A stretch of DNA of 64,000 nt, taken from Candidatus Frackibacter sp. WG13. Lineage in GTDB: Bacteria; Bacillota; Halanaerobiia; Halobacteroidales; Acetohalobiaceae. Below the pieces are notes generated by a model that had not been told where the DNA came from, did no database searches, and worked only from the letters and a program-made list of their open reading frames with translations. Position numbers and translations under genes: made by a program. Shown in pieces: positions 43,741-52,536 of the stretch; the stretch's first letter is position 1, and the number at the start of each line of letters is the position of its first letter. The stretch lies in contig NZ_FOTT01000002.1 of NCBI RefSeq assembly GCF_900114655.1, forward strand, positions 124,001 to 188,000, written 5' to 3'.

Positions 43741-44805
43741 ATGAAGAAGTTTTCAATTGTATTGACTTTGGCTTTAGTTGTAGCTTTAGCTGTTCCAGCT
43801 ATGGCAGCACCTAAGCTAGCTATTAATGGTAACTTAGAAATGGAGAATTCAACTGTAGACAAGGGTGGTCCGACTTTAAGTAGCACATATGGAGACTTAG
43901 ACCTATATTTAAATGCAAAGATTAACGATAAGGTAAGTGCTTTTACTGAGTTAGACTATGATACGTTCTTTGTAGATAATGTAAACGATACAGGCGAACA
44001 TCAAGGTAGAGTTGACCAGATGTGGATTAATGTAGAAGATGCTTTCGGTCCATTAGCTTTAAGAGTAGGTAGAATGGACGAGGCTGCTGCTAGTAACTTA
44101 TTATATGACATTGAAGACAAGGCTAATGAATTTGTTAGATTTGCTTACAATGAAAATAATGTTTCTGGTAAAGTAGCATATAACTTAGATAACAACGATT
44201 CTAAAAAAGTATTACTTGCTGAGGGTAAAGTTACAGACTTAGGTTTAGTTGACGGAGTAACAGTAAACTATTTCGATGCTAATACTTTAGACTATGAAGG
44301 TTATACTTTAAAGGCTACTAAGCAGCACAGCTTTGGTACAGGCTCTATTGTATTTGGTGAAGCTGACAATGGTCCTATTAGTGGTGCTCAAGTACTTGAC
44401 GTTGACTTTACAACTAAGACGTTATTCCCAGGCGTAACTGCTGGTTTAGAATATGGAACTGTTGATAAAGGATTCGTTCTTAATAATGATACAGCTATTC
44501 AAGATGACTCTGTATTTAATGATGTTAATGCTGACTATGAACCTATCTATTCTGCAGATGATGTACAAGTTATTAAGCCAAGCGTAAGCTTTGACTTAAC
44601 TGATAAGTTAGGTGTATACTTCGGTTATGCTATGTATGAAGGCGACAAAAGTAATGCTAAGCAAGATTATTTAGACCTTGTTGCTAGCTATGACTTAGCT
44701 CCAGATACTTACTTAGATGTTGAGTATGAGAACTTCAGTAATGATTGGACTGGAGCACCTGACGATGAGTCAGCTTTAACTACTACTTTAGGTGTTAACT
44801 TTTAA
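43741..44805 (+). CDS. Outer-membrane porin 2
   Basis: A 354-aa paralogue of porin 1 with a near-identical signal peptide (KKFSIVLTLALVVALAVPAMA). Shared strands include STYGDLDLYLNAKINDKVSAFTELDY and VDQMWINVEDAFGPLALRVGRM; the end is TTLGVNF. It differs from porin 1 mainly in surface-loop regions such as NDTGEH, LDNNDSKKV and DYEPIYSADD, as expected for variable extracellular loops. It is strongly acidic. Same leader RNA type and ribosome site as porin 1; its own terminator follows. Confidence 0.85.
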   Translation: MKKFSIVLTLALVVALAVPAMAAPKLAINGNLEMENSTVDKGGPTLSSTYGDLDLYLNAKINDKVSAFTELDYDTFFVDNVNDTGEHQGRVDQMWINVEDAFGPLALRVGRMDEAAASNLLYDIEDKANEFVRFAYNENNVSGKVAYNLDNNDSKKVLLAEGKVTDLGLVDGVTVNYFDANTLDYEGYTLKATKQHSFGTGSIVFGEADNGPISGAQVLDVDFTTKTLFPGVTAGLEYGTVDKGFVLNNDTAIQDDSVFNDVNADYEPIYSADDVQVIKPSVSFDLTDKLGVYFGYAMYEGDKSNAKQDYLDLVASYDLAPDTYLDVEYENFSNDWTGAPDDESALTTTLGVNF

Positions 44806-44840
44806 TTAAAGTTAGATTAATTAAAGTTAAATAACGCTAT

Positions 44841-44877
44841 AAAACTCCTTCGGGAATTATCCCGGAGGAGTTTTTTT
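44841..44877 (+). terminator. Rho-independent terminator
   Basis: AAAACTCCTTCGGG (44841-44854) pairs with CCCGGAGGAGTTTT (44861-44874), with a T-run. Confidence 0.9.
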
Positions 44878-44897
44878 ATGTAAAAATAATATTTTTT

Positions 44898-44927
44898 GCA
44901 GGAATAGCAACTAAAGTTGTAGAATAA
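44898..44927 (+). promoter_or_regulatory. Sigma-H-like promoter of porin 3
   Basis: GCAGGAATA (44898-44906), a 12-bp spacer and GTAGAATAA (44919-44927) match the sigma-H consensus exactly. Its leader would be about 440 nt. The interval 44930-45160 is AT-rich with nothing else recognisable. Confidence 0.65.
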
Positions 44928-45160
44928 TGATTTTGTCGAAAAAAGTAGTTTTATAAAAAACAAATGATTTAATGCAAAAATTCAAATCTTGGTTTGCACG
45001 ATGTAAATTACCTATTTAATCCATTTATTGAATTATCTTTTTATTTAATCAAGCAGGGATTCGCAAAAAAATGTCTAAATATGTAGTATAGAATAAAAAT
45101 TATCTGACGATTGTAACATATTTTTTATTGAGTGATTGATTCTTTTTTACTAGCTATTGA

Positions 45161-45325
45161 TTATCTATCTTAATTAAAGCGGTTGAAAGGAGGTGAAACC
45201 CACAGGTTGGCCGTAAGATTAAGAGGATAGTTTCAATAAACCTAAATTGAATCTATTATCTAAAAATTTAATTGAGTAAGGAAACAAGGAAACTTACTCT
45301 TGACTGTTTGGCTTAGATAATAGAT
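45161..45325 (+). ncRNA. Structured 5' leader RNA of porin 3
   Basis: Nearly the same as the porin 2 leader. P1: 45165-45174 with 45218-45230. AAAGGAGGTGA at 45186-45196. P3: 45251-45263 with 45313-45325. P4: GAGTAAG 45274-45280 with CTTACTC 45293-45299, loop GAAACAAGGAAA. Confidence 0.75.
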
Positions 45326-45371
45326 AAACCAAAACAAAACTAATACTAAAAACAATCAAGGGGGAAGTACA

Positions 45372-46382
45372 GTGAAAAAACTTTCTATCGTAATAATGAT
45401 CGCTTTAGTTGTAGCACTAGCTGTTCCAGCTATGGCAGCAACAACGAATAATTTAAAGGCTAATGGACATTTTGAGATTGAAAATGACAAGGTAAAAGAT
45501 GGTAATAGTGCAACTACAGGTGAATTCGATTTATTCTTAAATGCGAAGCCTGCTGACAATGTGAATTTCTATTCTGAGCTTGATTACACTTACGACTTTG
45601 CTAATGGTGCAGGAGCAGGTAACCCTGAAAATCTTGACGTTTATGAGATGTGGGTTAACATAGATAACGCATTCGGACCAGTTAGTTTAAAAGCAGGTAG
45701 AATGTACGAAACTGCTCCAGATGGTATATTATATGAATTTGACTCTGATGATTTCGCTAGATTAGCTTATGCAAATGGTGGTGTTTCAGCTAAGTTTGGA
45801 CATAACTTAGATACTGATAACCAAGGCAAAGTAGTATTTGCTCAAGGTAGCGTTAAAGACTTAGGTTTAGCTGATGAAGTAACAGTAAACTATGTTGATG
45901 ATAATGATGCTAACTATGATGGTTATACTGTAAAAGCTACTAAGCATCATAACTTCGGAACTGGAACTATTCTTTTCGGAGATGCTAATGATGCACAATT
46001 AATCGACTTAGGCTTCTCAACTAAACAATTACTTCCAGGCGCTACTGCTTCTTTAGAGTATGCAAATGTTGAAGAAGGATTTGCTCGTGCAACAGCTCAA
46101 GACTCTGTATTAACTGATACTGCTCTTACAACAACAGCTGGTGCTGGTGATGTAACTATGATCAAGCCAGGCGTTAACTTCAACATTACTAATAAGTTAA
46201 ACGCTTATGCTTCTTATGCTATGTATAGCTCTGACAATGCTGGTGACCATGACTATTTAGATACTGGTGTTGTTTATAGCATGGCTAATAACACTAGCTT
46301 AGAAGTAGAACTTGAAGACAACAGCTATGATAATGCTGCTGATAGCACAACTATCACTACTACTTTAGGCGTTGACTTTTAA
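45372..46382 (+). CDS. Outer-membrane porin 3
   Basis: A 336-aa third member of the porin set. GTG start after AAGGGGGAAG. The signal peptide (LSIVIMIALVVALAVPAMA-A) is close to porins 1 and 2, but the barrel is more diverged: FDLFLNAKPADNVNFYSELDY, YEMWVNIDNAFGPVSLKAGRM, FGTGTILFGDANDAQ, TTTLGVDF. Terminal Phe and alternating strands indicate BAM-dependent assembly. Acidic like its neighbours. Monocistronic. Confidence 0.85.
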   Translation: MKKLSIVIMIALVVALAVPAMAATTNNLKANGHFEIENDKVKDGNSATTGEFDLFLNAKPADNVNFYSELDYTYDFANGAGAGNPENLDVYEMWVNIDNAFGPVSLKAGRMYETAPDGILYEFDSDDFARLAYANGGVSAKFGHNLDTDNQGKVVFAQGSVKDLGLADEVTVNYVDDNDANYDGYTVKATKHHNFGTGTILFGDANDAQLIDLGFSTKQLLPGATASLEYANVEEGFARATAQDSVLTDTALTTTAGAGDVTMIKPGVNFNITNKLNAYASYAMYSSDNAGDHDYLDTGVVYSMANNTSLEVELEDNSYDNAADSTTITTTLGVDF

Positions 46383-46405
46383 TTAAATAAAGACTAATGA
46401 ACTGC

Positions 46406-46437
46406 ACCCCTCTGGATAATTCCAGAGGGGTTTTTAT
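46406..46437 (+). terminator. Rho-independent terminator
   Basis: ACCCCTCTGGA (46406-46416) pairs with TCCAGAGGGGT (46421-46431), followed by a T-run. Confidence 0.92.
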
Positions 46438-46474
46438 TTGCTTTAGATTGTGAATTTAATAATAAAATAGAGAA

Positions 46475-46491
46475 ATTAACAGGAAATTAAA
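46475..46491 (-). promoter_or_regulatory. Possible response-regulator half-site pair
   Basis: On the minus strand this reads TTTAAT-N5-GTTAAT, two half-sites 11 bp apart like the array at 49685-49723. It lies 85-101 bases before the epimerase gene that heads the two-component operon. Only two units and AT-rich surroundings, so weak. Confidence 0.3.
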
Positions 46492-46575
46492 GAATAATAG
46501 TGAAATACATAATGGTATATTAAAAATAATAGTCTAAATTTCAAATAAATAGTTGAAGGATAGGAGTGTTAATAA

Positions 46576-47520
46576 ATGAAACATTTAGTAACCGGAGCAG
46601 CTGGTTTTATTGGTTCTAACTTAGTCGAGGGGTTATTAGCTAGAGGAGAGCAGGTGGTCGGTGTTGACTGTTTTACTGACTATTATGCGCGAGAATTAAA
46701 GGAGAAGAATTTAGAAAAGATAATAGAAGCGGATAACTTCGAGTTTATTGAAGCAGACTTATTGGAGCTTGATTTGGTTGACTTATTAGCGAGAGTAGAC
46801 TATGTGTATCATCAAGCAGCACAAGCAGGAGTGAGAGCTAGCTGGGGACAGAGCTTTGATATTTATACTGATAATAATATTAGAGTTACGCAACAGTTAT
46901 TAGAAGCAGCTAAAGAATCTGAGATTAAAAAGTTCGTTTATGCATCTTCTTCTTCAGTTTATGGGGATACTGATAATTTACCGATGCAAGAGACCAATCG
47001 GTTGCAGCCGGTTTCTCCTTATGGTGTATCCAAATTAGCAGCAGAGAATTTATGTTATCTATATTGGAAAAACTTTGGGGTGCCGACTATATCTTTACGG
47101 TACTTTACTGTTTTTGGGGAAAGACAACGACCAGATATGGCTTTTCATATTTTTATTAAAGCTATCTTAACCGGTAAACAGATTACTATCTTTGGTGATG
47201 GGACACAGTCAAGAAACTTCACTTATGTCGGCGATGTAGTACAAGCTAATATCTTAGCAGCAGAGAGTGATGAGAAAGGAACTATCTTTAATGTGGGCGG
47301 TGCTGGCGAACGGGTGACTCTAAATCGGACAATTAATATTATGGAAGAGATTATCGGTAAAGAGGCAGAGAAAGAATACCAGGCGGTAGCCAAAGGAGAT
47401 GTTAAGCATACTGAAGCAGATGAGACTAAGATTAGAGAAAAACTAGGATATAAACCTAAAGTAGGTTTACAGACCGGTTTGGAAAGAGAAATAGCTTGGT
47501 TACGACAGATTTATCTATAA
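46576..47520 (+). CDS. NAD-dependent nucleotide-sugar epimerase/dehydratase
   Basis: A 314-aa extended short-chain dehydrogenase/reductase: NAD site VTGAAGFIGSNLVEGL, YHQAAQAGVRASW, VYASSSSVYGD, catalytic YGVSKLAAEN (YxxxK), and SLRYFTVFGERQRPDMAFHIFIKAIL with RNFTYVGDVVQA. The closest look is to UDP-glucose/UDP-glucuronate 4-epimerases, but substrate cannot be assigned. It probably makes a precursor such as UDP-galactose or UDP-galacturonate for the glycosyltransferases downstream. AGGATAGGAG precedes the ATG. Confidence 0.85.
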   Translation: MKHLVTGAAGFIGSNLVEGLLARGEQVVGVDCFTDYYARELKEKNLEKIIEADNFEFIEADLLELDLVDLLARVDYVYHQAAQAGVRASWGQSFDIYTDNNIRVTQQLLEAAKESEIKKFVYASSSSVYGDTDNLPMQETNRLQPVSPYGVSKLAAENLCYLYWKNFGVPTISLRYFTVFGERQRPDMAFHIFIKAILTGKQITIFGDGTQSRNFTYVGDVVQANILAAESDEKGTIFNVGGAGERVTLNRTINIMEEIIGKEAEKEYQAVAKGDVKHTEADETKIREKLGYKPKVGLQTGLEREIAWLRQIYL

Positions 47521-47586
47521 AATTTTTAGGTGGAGTCTTCTTAGCTGTTTTAGATAAATTTCTGGTATTTGGAGGGTCTTAAAATT

Positions 47587-48270
47587 ATGAAGAAACGAGT
47601 GTTAATTATTGAGGATGAAAAGAAGATTGCTCGCTTTCTCGAATTAGAACTGACCTATGAAGGATATAATACTGAGGTCGTTTACAATGGTCAAGAAGGA
47701 TTAAAAAAAGCCCAAGAGAGTAATTACGATATTATTTTATTAGATATTATGTTGCCAGAATTAAACGGTATGGAAGTCTGTCGTCAGATTAGGCAGAACT
47801 CTAGTGTGCCGATTATTATGGTGACCGCTAAAGATGAAGTAACAGATAAAGTGTTCGGTTTGGATAGCGGTGCTGATGATTATTTGACTAAACCATTTGC
47901 TATTGAAGAGTTATTGGCACGAATGAGAGCTAATCTTAGAAAGAAAAAGAATGACGCAGAACAAAAAGATGAATTAAAATTTAGTGATTTAGTTATGGAT
48001 GTTAATACCAGAGAAGTGTGGCGTAGTGGAGAAAAGATAAAGCTAACCAAACGGGAATATGATTTGTTGAAATATTTATTGATTAATCAACGAGTTGTAC
48101 TGAGTAGAGAACAGATTAGTCGAAAAGTATGGGGTTATGATTTCGAAGGGAATACTAATATAGTCGATGTTTATATTAGATATCTAAGGAGTAAAATAGA
48201 TGATCCTTACGATACTAAGTTAATCCATACTGTTCGTGGAGTAGGTTATGTTTTAAAGGAGGAGAGTTAA
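47587..48270 (+). CDS. OmpR-family response regulator
   Basis: ATG 47587 is used because GGAGGG (47571-47576) precedes it; an upstream TTG overlaps that site. The receiver domain (residues 1-120) has VLIIEDEKK, phospho-acceptor Asp53 in [13 protein letters not shown], the conserved Thr in IIMVTAKDE, and Lys in [16 protein letters not shown]. The winged-helix DNA-binding domain (about 130-225) contains [40 protein letters not shown] and VRGVGYVL. It is 227 aa. One base overlaps the kinase gene, so the two are a cognate pair. A four-unit 11-bp array past the kinase gene is the likely binding site. Confidence 0.96.
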   Translation: MKKRVLIIEDEKKIARFLELELTYEGYNTEVVYNGQEGLKKAQESNYDIILLDIMLPELNGMEVCRQIRQNSSVPIIMVTAKDEVTDKVFGLDSGADDYLTKPFAIEELLARMRANLRKKKNDAEQKDELKFSDLVMDVNTREVWRSGEKIKLTKREYDLLKYLLINQRVVLSREQISRKVWGYDFEGNTNIVDVYIRYLRSKIDDPYDTKLIHTVRGVGYVLKEES

Positions 48271-49655
48271 TGTTTACCTTCTTACATAGATTTAAAAAGA
48301 TATCATGGCGGTTGACGCTGATTTATGCGATTATCTTCTTAATGGTCTTAATGCTATTAAATTTGATTATTCAAAACGGGGTAGAGTATTTATTGTTAAA
48401 AGATGTTCATCAAGAGTTTAGACATATAGGCCAACAGATTTCTAAGGAATTAACGCAAGAGCTTAAGGAAAATCAAACCGACATAACCAAATTGGACTTA
48501 GTAGAAGATTTTAGGATTTTTTCTACCAATTTAGCAGCCAAAGTAACGGATGCTGATGGTGATTTAATTGATGTTTCTAAAGAATTGGAGAATATTGAAT
48601 TGCCACAAGGAGTTAAACCGAATCAATTCACTGAATTTAGTACCAAAGGGAAAGAATTTTTATATCTTAAAAAATTAGTGCAATATCAAGGTCAGCACTT
48701 AATTCAATTAGAAATGGTAAGAGATATAACTTCCTTAGAAAGAACCGAGGATATTTTGGGATTTATTATTTTGATTACTACTATGTTAGGTGCGGTCTTT
48801 TCAATATTGAGTGGGTTGTTTATGACCCGGCAGATTTTAGCGCCGATCGAAAGTATTATAGAAACGGTAAATAAAATCAGTATCGGAAATTTACAAGACC
48901 GTTTGAAAGTTAGAGATGTAGACGATGAATTAAGTCGTTTAGCTAAGACATTTAATCAGATGTTATCTAGACTAGAAGAAGCAGTTAAGAGACAAAGAAG
49001 ATTTATAGGTGATGCTTCACATGAATTACGTACTCCGATATCTGTCATTCAAGGATATATTAATTTATTAGATAGATGGGGAGCGGAAGATAAAGAAGTT
49101 TTAGAGGAAGCAATTACCGCTATTAAGGATGAAACTGAAAACATGTCTGAGCTAATCGAAAAGTTACTCCTAATTGCTAAAGGAGAAGAAAGACAGCATA
49201 TAGAAAAACAAGAGATTGCTTGGGAGCGATTAATGAGTGAAGTGGCGCAGGAGTCTAGATTGAGAGCACCTGAATTGAAAATAAAGGTCGTGAAAAACCC
49301 AAGTATCAATTTAAAAGGAGATCGTAATTTACTTAAGCAGATGTTAAGGATTTTTTTAGATAATAGTATTAAATATACGCCAGATGATGGGAAGATTACT
49401 TTAAGTACTGTAGACAAAGGTGAAAATATAGAAATTAGAGTTAAAGATAGCGGTATTGGAATAGCTAAAAAAGATCTTGCTAATATCTTTGATAGGTTTT
49501 ATCGGGTAGATGAAGCTAGAAGTAAGAGACAAGGTGGTCATGGTTTAGGTTTAGCAATTGCTCAAGAGATTGTCAAGGTGCATCAAGGAGAGATAGACAT
49601 CAAGAGTAAGCCAGGAGTAGGAACTATAGTAATAGTTAAGTTACCCAAACAATAA
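48270..49655 (+). CDS. Membrane sensor histidine kinase
   Basis: A 461-aa EnvZ/PhoR-like kinase. TM1 is about residues 12-35, an extracytoplasmic sensor about 36-160, and TM2 about 165-190 (ILGFIILITTMLGAVFSILSG). A HAMP domain follows, then HisKA with His251 in FIGDASHELRTPISVIQGY. HATPase_c has N box LDNSIKYTPDDGK, G1 VKDSGIGIAKKD, F box IFDRFYRVD and G2 GGHGLGLAIAQEIV. The sensor domain has no motif I recognise. Co-translated with the regulator (TAATG). The stop codon lies within the terminator stem. Confidence 0.95.
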   Translation: MFTFLHRFKKISWRLTLIYAIIFLMVLMLLNLIIQNGVEYLLLKDVHQEFRHIGQQISKELTQELKENQTDITKLDLVEDFRIFSTNLAAKVTDADGDLIDVSKELENIELPQGVKPNQFTEFSTKGKEFLYLKKLVQYQGQHLIQLEMVRDITSLERTEDILGFIILITTMLGAVFSILSGLFMTRQILAPIESIIETVNKISIGNLQDRLKVRDVDDELSRLAKTFNQMLSRLEEAVKRQRRFIGDASHELRTPISVIQGYINLLDRWGAEDKEVLEEAITAIKDETENMSELIEKLLLIAKGEERQHIEKQEIAWERLMSEVAQESRLRAPELKIKVVKNPSINLKGDRNLLKQMLRIFLDNSIKYTPDDGKITLSTVDKGENIEIRVKDSGIGIAKKDLANIFDRFYRVDEARSKRQGGHGLGLAIAQEIVKVHQGEIDIKSKPGVGTIVIVKLPKQ

Positions 49656-49686
49656 TCCTCAAAAGGGGTTGTTGTTTTTTATTTTC
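49650..49686 (+). terminator. Rho-independent terminator
   Basis: CAATAATCC (49650-49658) pairs with GGGTTGTTG (49666-49674), with two G-T pairs and a six-T tail. It overlaps the kinase stop codon. Confidence 0.7.
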
Positions 49687-49739
49687 TAATCAAATTTTAA
49701 TCTTTTTTTAATAGCTAACTAATGTTAGACCGTTAGAAT
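49685..49739 (+). promoter_or_regulatory. Four tandem 11-bp-spaced half-sites plus -10, likely OmpR-family operator
   Basis: TCTAAT (49685), TTTAAT (49696), TTTAAT (49707) and ACTAAT (49718) recur every 11 bp, each separated by 5 bp. OmpR/PhoB-family regulators bind such direct repeats, and YTTAAT-N5-YTTAAT resembles the PmrA box. TAGAAT at 49734-49739 can serve as a -10, with no -35, as for an activated promoter. It lies between the two-component genes and the ArnT-like gene. Confidence 0.6.
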
Positions 49740-49785
49740 ATAGATGGGATAGTTTAGAACGAGAAAATTTAAGGAGAGAATGGAG

Positions 49786-51408
49786 ATGCAGTCTAGTCTA
49801 TTACTATCAAAAAGAAGTATCATTTATATTCTAATCTTAGTTTTAGCTTGTGGGATTTTATATTTGCCCTCCACGGTCAATCGAGATTTACATGGAAAAG
49901 AAGAATTAAAATACGTGGAAGTTGCGCGTGAGATGGCAGCAGGTGGAACGTGGTTAGTACCTCATTTTGGTGGCGAATTTTATGCTGATAAACCACCGGT
50001 CTATTTTTGGATTTTGAACCTCAGTAAGCTGATTTTTGGTACTTATTCAACTTTAGCGATGGCCTTGCCGAGTATATTGGCTAGTATTATCATTGTTTTA
50101 TTAACCTTTTGGTTAGGCTGTAAGTTACTGAATGAAAAGTACGCTTTTTTAGCCGGGTTGATATTAATGACCAGCTTATTATTCTTTGGATTATCAATAA
50201 TTGTTAGAATGGATTTATTGATGGAAATCTTTATTATGGCTACTTTAATTTCTTTTTATTTTGGTTATAGCAGTTATAAAGGGAGCAGGGCTAAGAAAAA
50301 ATATTATTTTTTGCTCTATCTATTTATGGGATTAGCTACGACGATTAAAGGACCGGCGGGATTTTTGGTTCCGTTAGTAGTGATTCCGACATTTCTATTA
50401 GTAGAAAAAAATTTAGCCGAATTAAAAGAGATGGAGTTAAAAAAAGGCTTGGGGCTTTTTTTAGGAGTAGTTTTGTTATGGATAGTACCGGCTCTCATTA
50501 GCGGAGGGAAAGATTACGCTTATCAATTATTAGTAGTGCAAACTTTTGGACGAGCTCTTAATTCATTTGCGCATGCTCGGCCGTTTTATTACTATTTAAT
50601 GACGTATCCGGTGACATTTTTGCCGTGGACTTTCTTCTTAATTAGTAGTTTTATTTATTTGATTAAAAATAGGGGTACTTTAAGATGGGAGGTTAAATTT
50701 TTATTAGTCTGGTTTTGGTTACCGTTTATTTTATTTTCCTTAATTAGTGGTAAATTAGTAATTTATCTATTACCTATTTATCCAGCGGCTGTTTTGTTAG
50801 TAGCTCATCTATTTAAAGAGATTATTTCCGGTAAAGCTAGCAAGAAATTCATAGTCGTTCCGGCTCTTTTAACATTGGTTATGTTAGGCGGGGGCGGGTT
50901 AGCCTTACCACAATCAGTATCAGGAATTACTTTGAGTTCTGGATTGAGACCAGCGATTATTTCTTTTTTGGTGATTGGTTTAATCGGATTGATTATTTTA
51001 TTAAAAAAGCGGTATTATTTAGTTCCGTGTATGATTGTTTTAATGTTGGGAATTTTCATCTTGAACTTTTCAATAACTACTGTTCCAGCTTTAAGTCAAG
51101 ATTATACTATGAAACCGTTAGCTATTAAATTAAAGGAATTTAAAACACAAAAAAAGGTAACGAACTTAGTTGCCTATCGATATAATGAAGTGGATGCTTT
51201 AGCAGTTTATACTAATGTTTTTGTTAAAGAGATTAATAATCAGCAGGCAATGATAGATTATTTTCACCAAAAAGATAAAGTATTGGCAGTGATCCAACAG
51301 GACCAATGGCCTAAATTAAAGAAAAGATTACCTAGCGGAATTAGTCGAATATATTCGTCTAATGGATATTTGTTAATCTATTATCAAACAGAATCTGATA
51401 GTAATTGA
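49786..51408 (+). CDS. ArnT-like membrane glycosyltransferase 1 (GT83/PMT superfamily)
   Basis: A 540-aa polytopic protein of the lipid-sugar-dependent C-fold family. After the first helix comes the periplasmic loop with the catalytic-type acidic residues NRDLHGKEELKYVEVAREMAAGGTWLVPHFGGEFYADKPPVYFW, a hallmark of ArnT. About 10-12 helices follow, with RMDLLMEIFIMATL and TTIKGPAGFLVPLVV. ArnT moves an aminoarabinose-type sugar from undecaprenyl phosphate to lipid A. ATG 49786 is better spaced from AAGGAG (49771-49776) than ATG 49780. A true arn pathway is not in the window, so donor sugar is unknown. Confidence 0.88.
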   Translation: MQSSLLLSKRSIIYILILVLACGILYLPSTVNRDLHGKEELKYVEVAREMAAGGTWLVPHFGGEFYADKPPVYFWILNLSKLIFGTYSTLAMALPSILASIIIVLLTFWLGCKLLNEKYAFLAGLILMTSLLFFGLSIIVRMDLLMEIFIMATLISFYFGYSSYKGSRAKKKYYFLLYLFMGLATTIKGPAGFLVPLVVIPTFLLVEKNLAELKEMELKKGLGLFLGVVLLWIVPALISGGKDYAYQLLVVQTFGRALNSFAHARPFYYYLMTYPVTFLPWTFFLISSFIYLIKNRGTLRWEVKFLLVWFWLPFILFSLISGKLVIYLLPIYPAAVLLVAHLFKEIISGKASKKFIVVPALLTLVMLGGGGLALPQSVSGITLSSGLRPAIISFLVIGLIGLIILLKKRYYLVPCMIVLMLGIFILNFSITTVPALSQDYTMKPLAIKLKEFKTQKKVTNLVAYRYNEVDALAVYTNVFVKEINNQQAMIDYFHQKDKVLAVIQQDQWPKLKKRLPSGISRIYSSNGYLLIYYQTESDSN

Positions 51409-51492
51409 AAGTTATTGATTAAAGGTGGATAGCAGGATTTTTAAAAGGAGTATTGAAATAATAATGGTGTGGTTTGGAAAAGGAGGAAATCA

Positions 51493-52221
51493 ATGATGAA
51501 AGAATATGAAGTAGAATTATCAGTAGTTTCTCCAGTTTATAACGAATACGATAATTTAATTCCGCTAACCGATCGAATTAGAGAGGTTCTTGAAGATGAG
51601 ATAGATTCTTTTGAAATTGTGTATGTTGATGATGGGAGTACTGATGGAAGTAGTGAACTTTTAGATGAATTAGCTGCTAGATATGAGGAAGTTAAGGTAT
51701 ATCATTTTACAGAAAATAACGGACAGACAGCTGCTTTTGCTGCGGCGTTTGAGAAGGCTACTGGCCGTTTAGTGGCAACTTTAGATGCTGATTTGCAGGT
51801 TGATCCAGCTGATATTCTTAAACTCTTACCACGCAGTGAAGACCATGATGTAGTCTGTGGAATTAGAGAAGATCGACAGGATACTTGGGTTAAAAAACTT
51901 TCTTCAAAGATTGCTAATGGAGTTAGAAATAGATTAACTCATGAAGATATAGTAGATACTGGTTGTCCTTTGAAGTTATTTAAACAGGAAGTTGTCAAGG
52001 AGTACTATTTATTTGAGGGAATGCATCGTTTCTTCCCTACTTTAGCTAAGTTGAATGGTTATAAAGTAGCAGAGGTGCCGGTTAATCATTTTTCTCGGAG
52101 ACATGGTGAATCAAAATACGGAATCAATAATAGATTGTGGAAAGGATTAATTGATACTTTGGCTGTGAGATGGATGCAAAAACGAAATATAGACTACACA
52201 ATTAAGGAGGAGACCGAATAA
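51493..52221 (+). CDS. GT2 polyprenyl-phosphate glycosyltransferase (ArnC/DPMS-like)
   Basis: A 243-aa family 2 glycosyltransferase: SVVSPVYNEYDNLIPLTDRI, IVYVDDGSTDGSSELLDELA, NNGQTAAFAAAFEKATG, TLDADLQVDPADI (DXD-type), DTGCPLKLFKQEV and VNHFSRRHGESKYGINNRLWKG. It resembles dolichyl-phosphate-mannose synthase/ArnC but lacks the C-terminal membrane helices. ATG 51493 follows AGGAGG; the earlier GTG at 51469 does not. It probably makes the undecaprenyl-phosphate sugar donor for the flanking ArnT-like proteins. It shares one base with the next gene. Confidence 0.9.
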   Translation: MMKEYEVELSVVSPVYNEYDNLIPLTDRIREVLEDEIDSFEIVYVDDGSTDGSSELLDELAARYEEVKVYHFTENNGQTAAFAAAFEKATGRLVATLDADLQVDPADILKLLPRSEDHDVVCGIREDRQDTWVKKLSSKIANGVRNRLTHEDIVDTGCPLKLFKQEVVKEYYLFEGMHRFFPTLAKLNGYKVAEVPVNHFSRRHGESKYGINNRLWKGLIDTLAVRWMQKRNIDYTIKEETE

Positions 52222-52505
52222 TGGCAATAGGTTGGGTGATTGTAGGTTTTATCGGACAGGCTATGTTCTCATTAAGGTTTATAATCCAATGGTTAGCTTC
52301 AGAAAAAGCCAAACAAAGTGTAATTCCTACTGCTTTTTGGTACTTCAGTATCTTAGGGAGTTTAACCTTATTAACTTATGCTATTCATCGGCGGGACCCG
52401 GTCTTTATAGTGGGGCAAGCGACTGGTTCTTTCATTTATTTAAGAAACTTGACCTTAATTAAGAAGAATAAAGGGGAAACAGTAACTGATCAGGAATTAG
52501 AATAA
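52221..52505 (+). CDS. LAB_N domain small membrane protein
   Basis: A 94-aa protein with three predicted helices matching the lipid A biosynthesis N-terminal (LAB_N) domain: GWVIVGFIGQAMFSLRFIIQWLASEKAKQS, VIPTAFWYFSILGSLTLLTYAIHRRDPVFIVGQATGSFIYLRNL. It usually sits beside a GT2 and a PMT-type transferase, as here. It may assist undecaprenyl-phosphate-sugar flipping or transfer, but no activity is proven. Start and previous stop overlap (TAATGG), so co-translation is likely. Confidence 0.92.
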   Translation: MAIGWVIVGFIGQAMFSLRFIIQWLASEKAKQSVIPTAFWYFSILGSLTLLTYAIHRRDPVFIVGQATGSFIYLRNLTLIKKNKGETVTDQELE

Positions 52506-52536
52506 GAATCTAAATAAAAAGAGGTGAAAAAGTAGG

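Noticed and set aside
52232-52462. Alternative + frame over the LAB_N gene
   Set aside because: The LAB_N frame has clear domain motifs and coupled translation; this frame does not.
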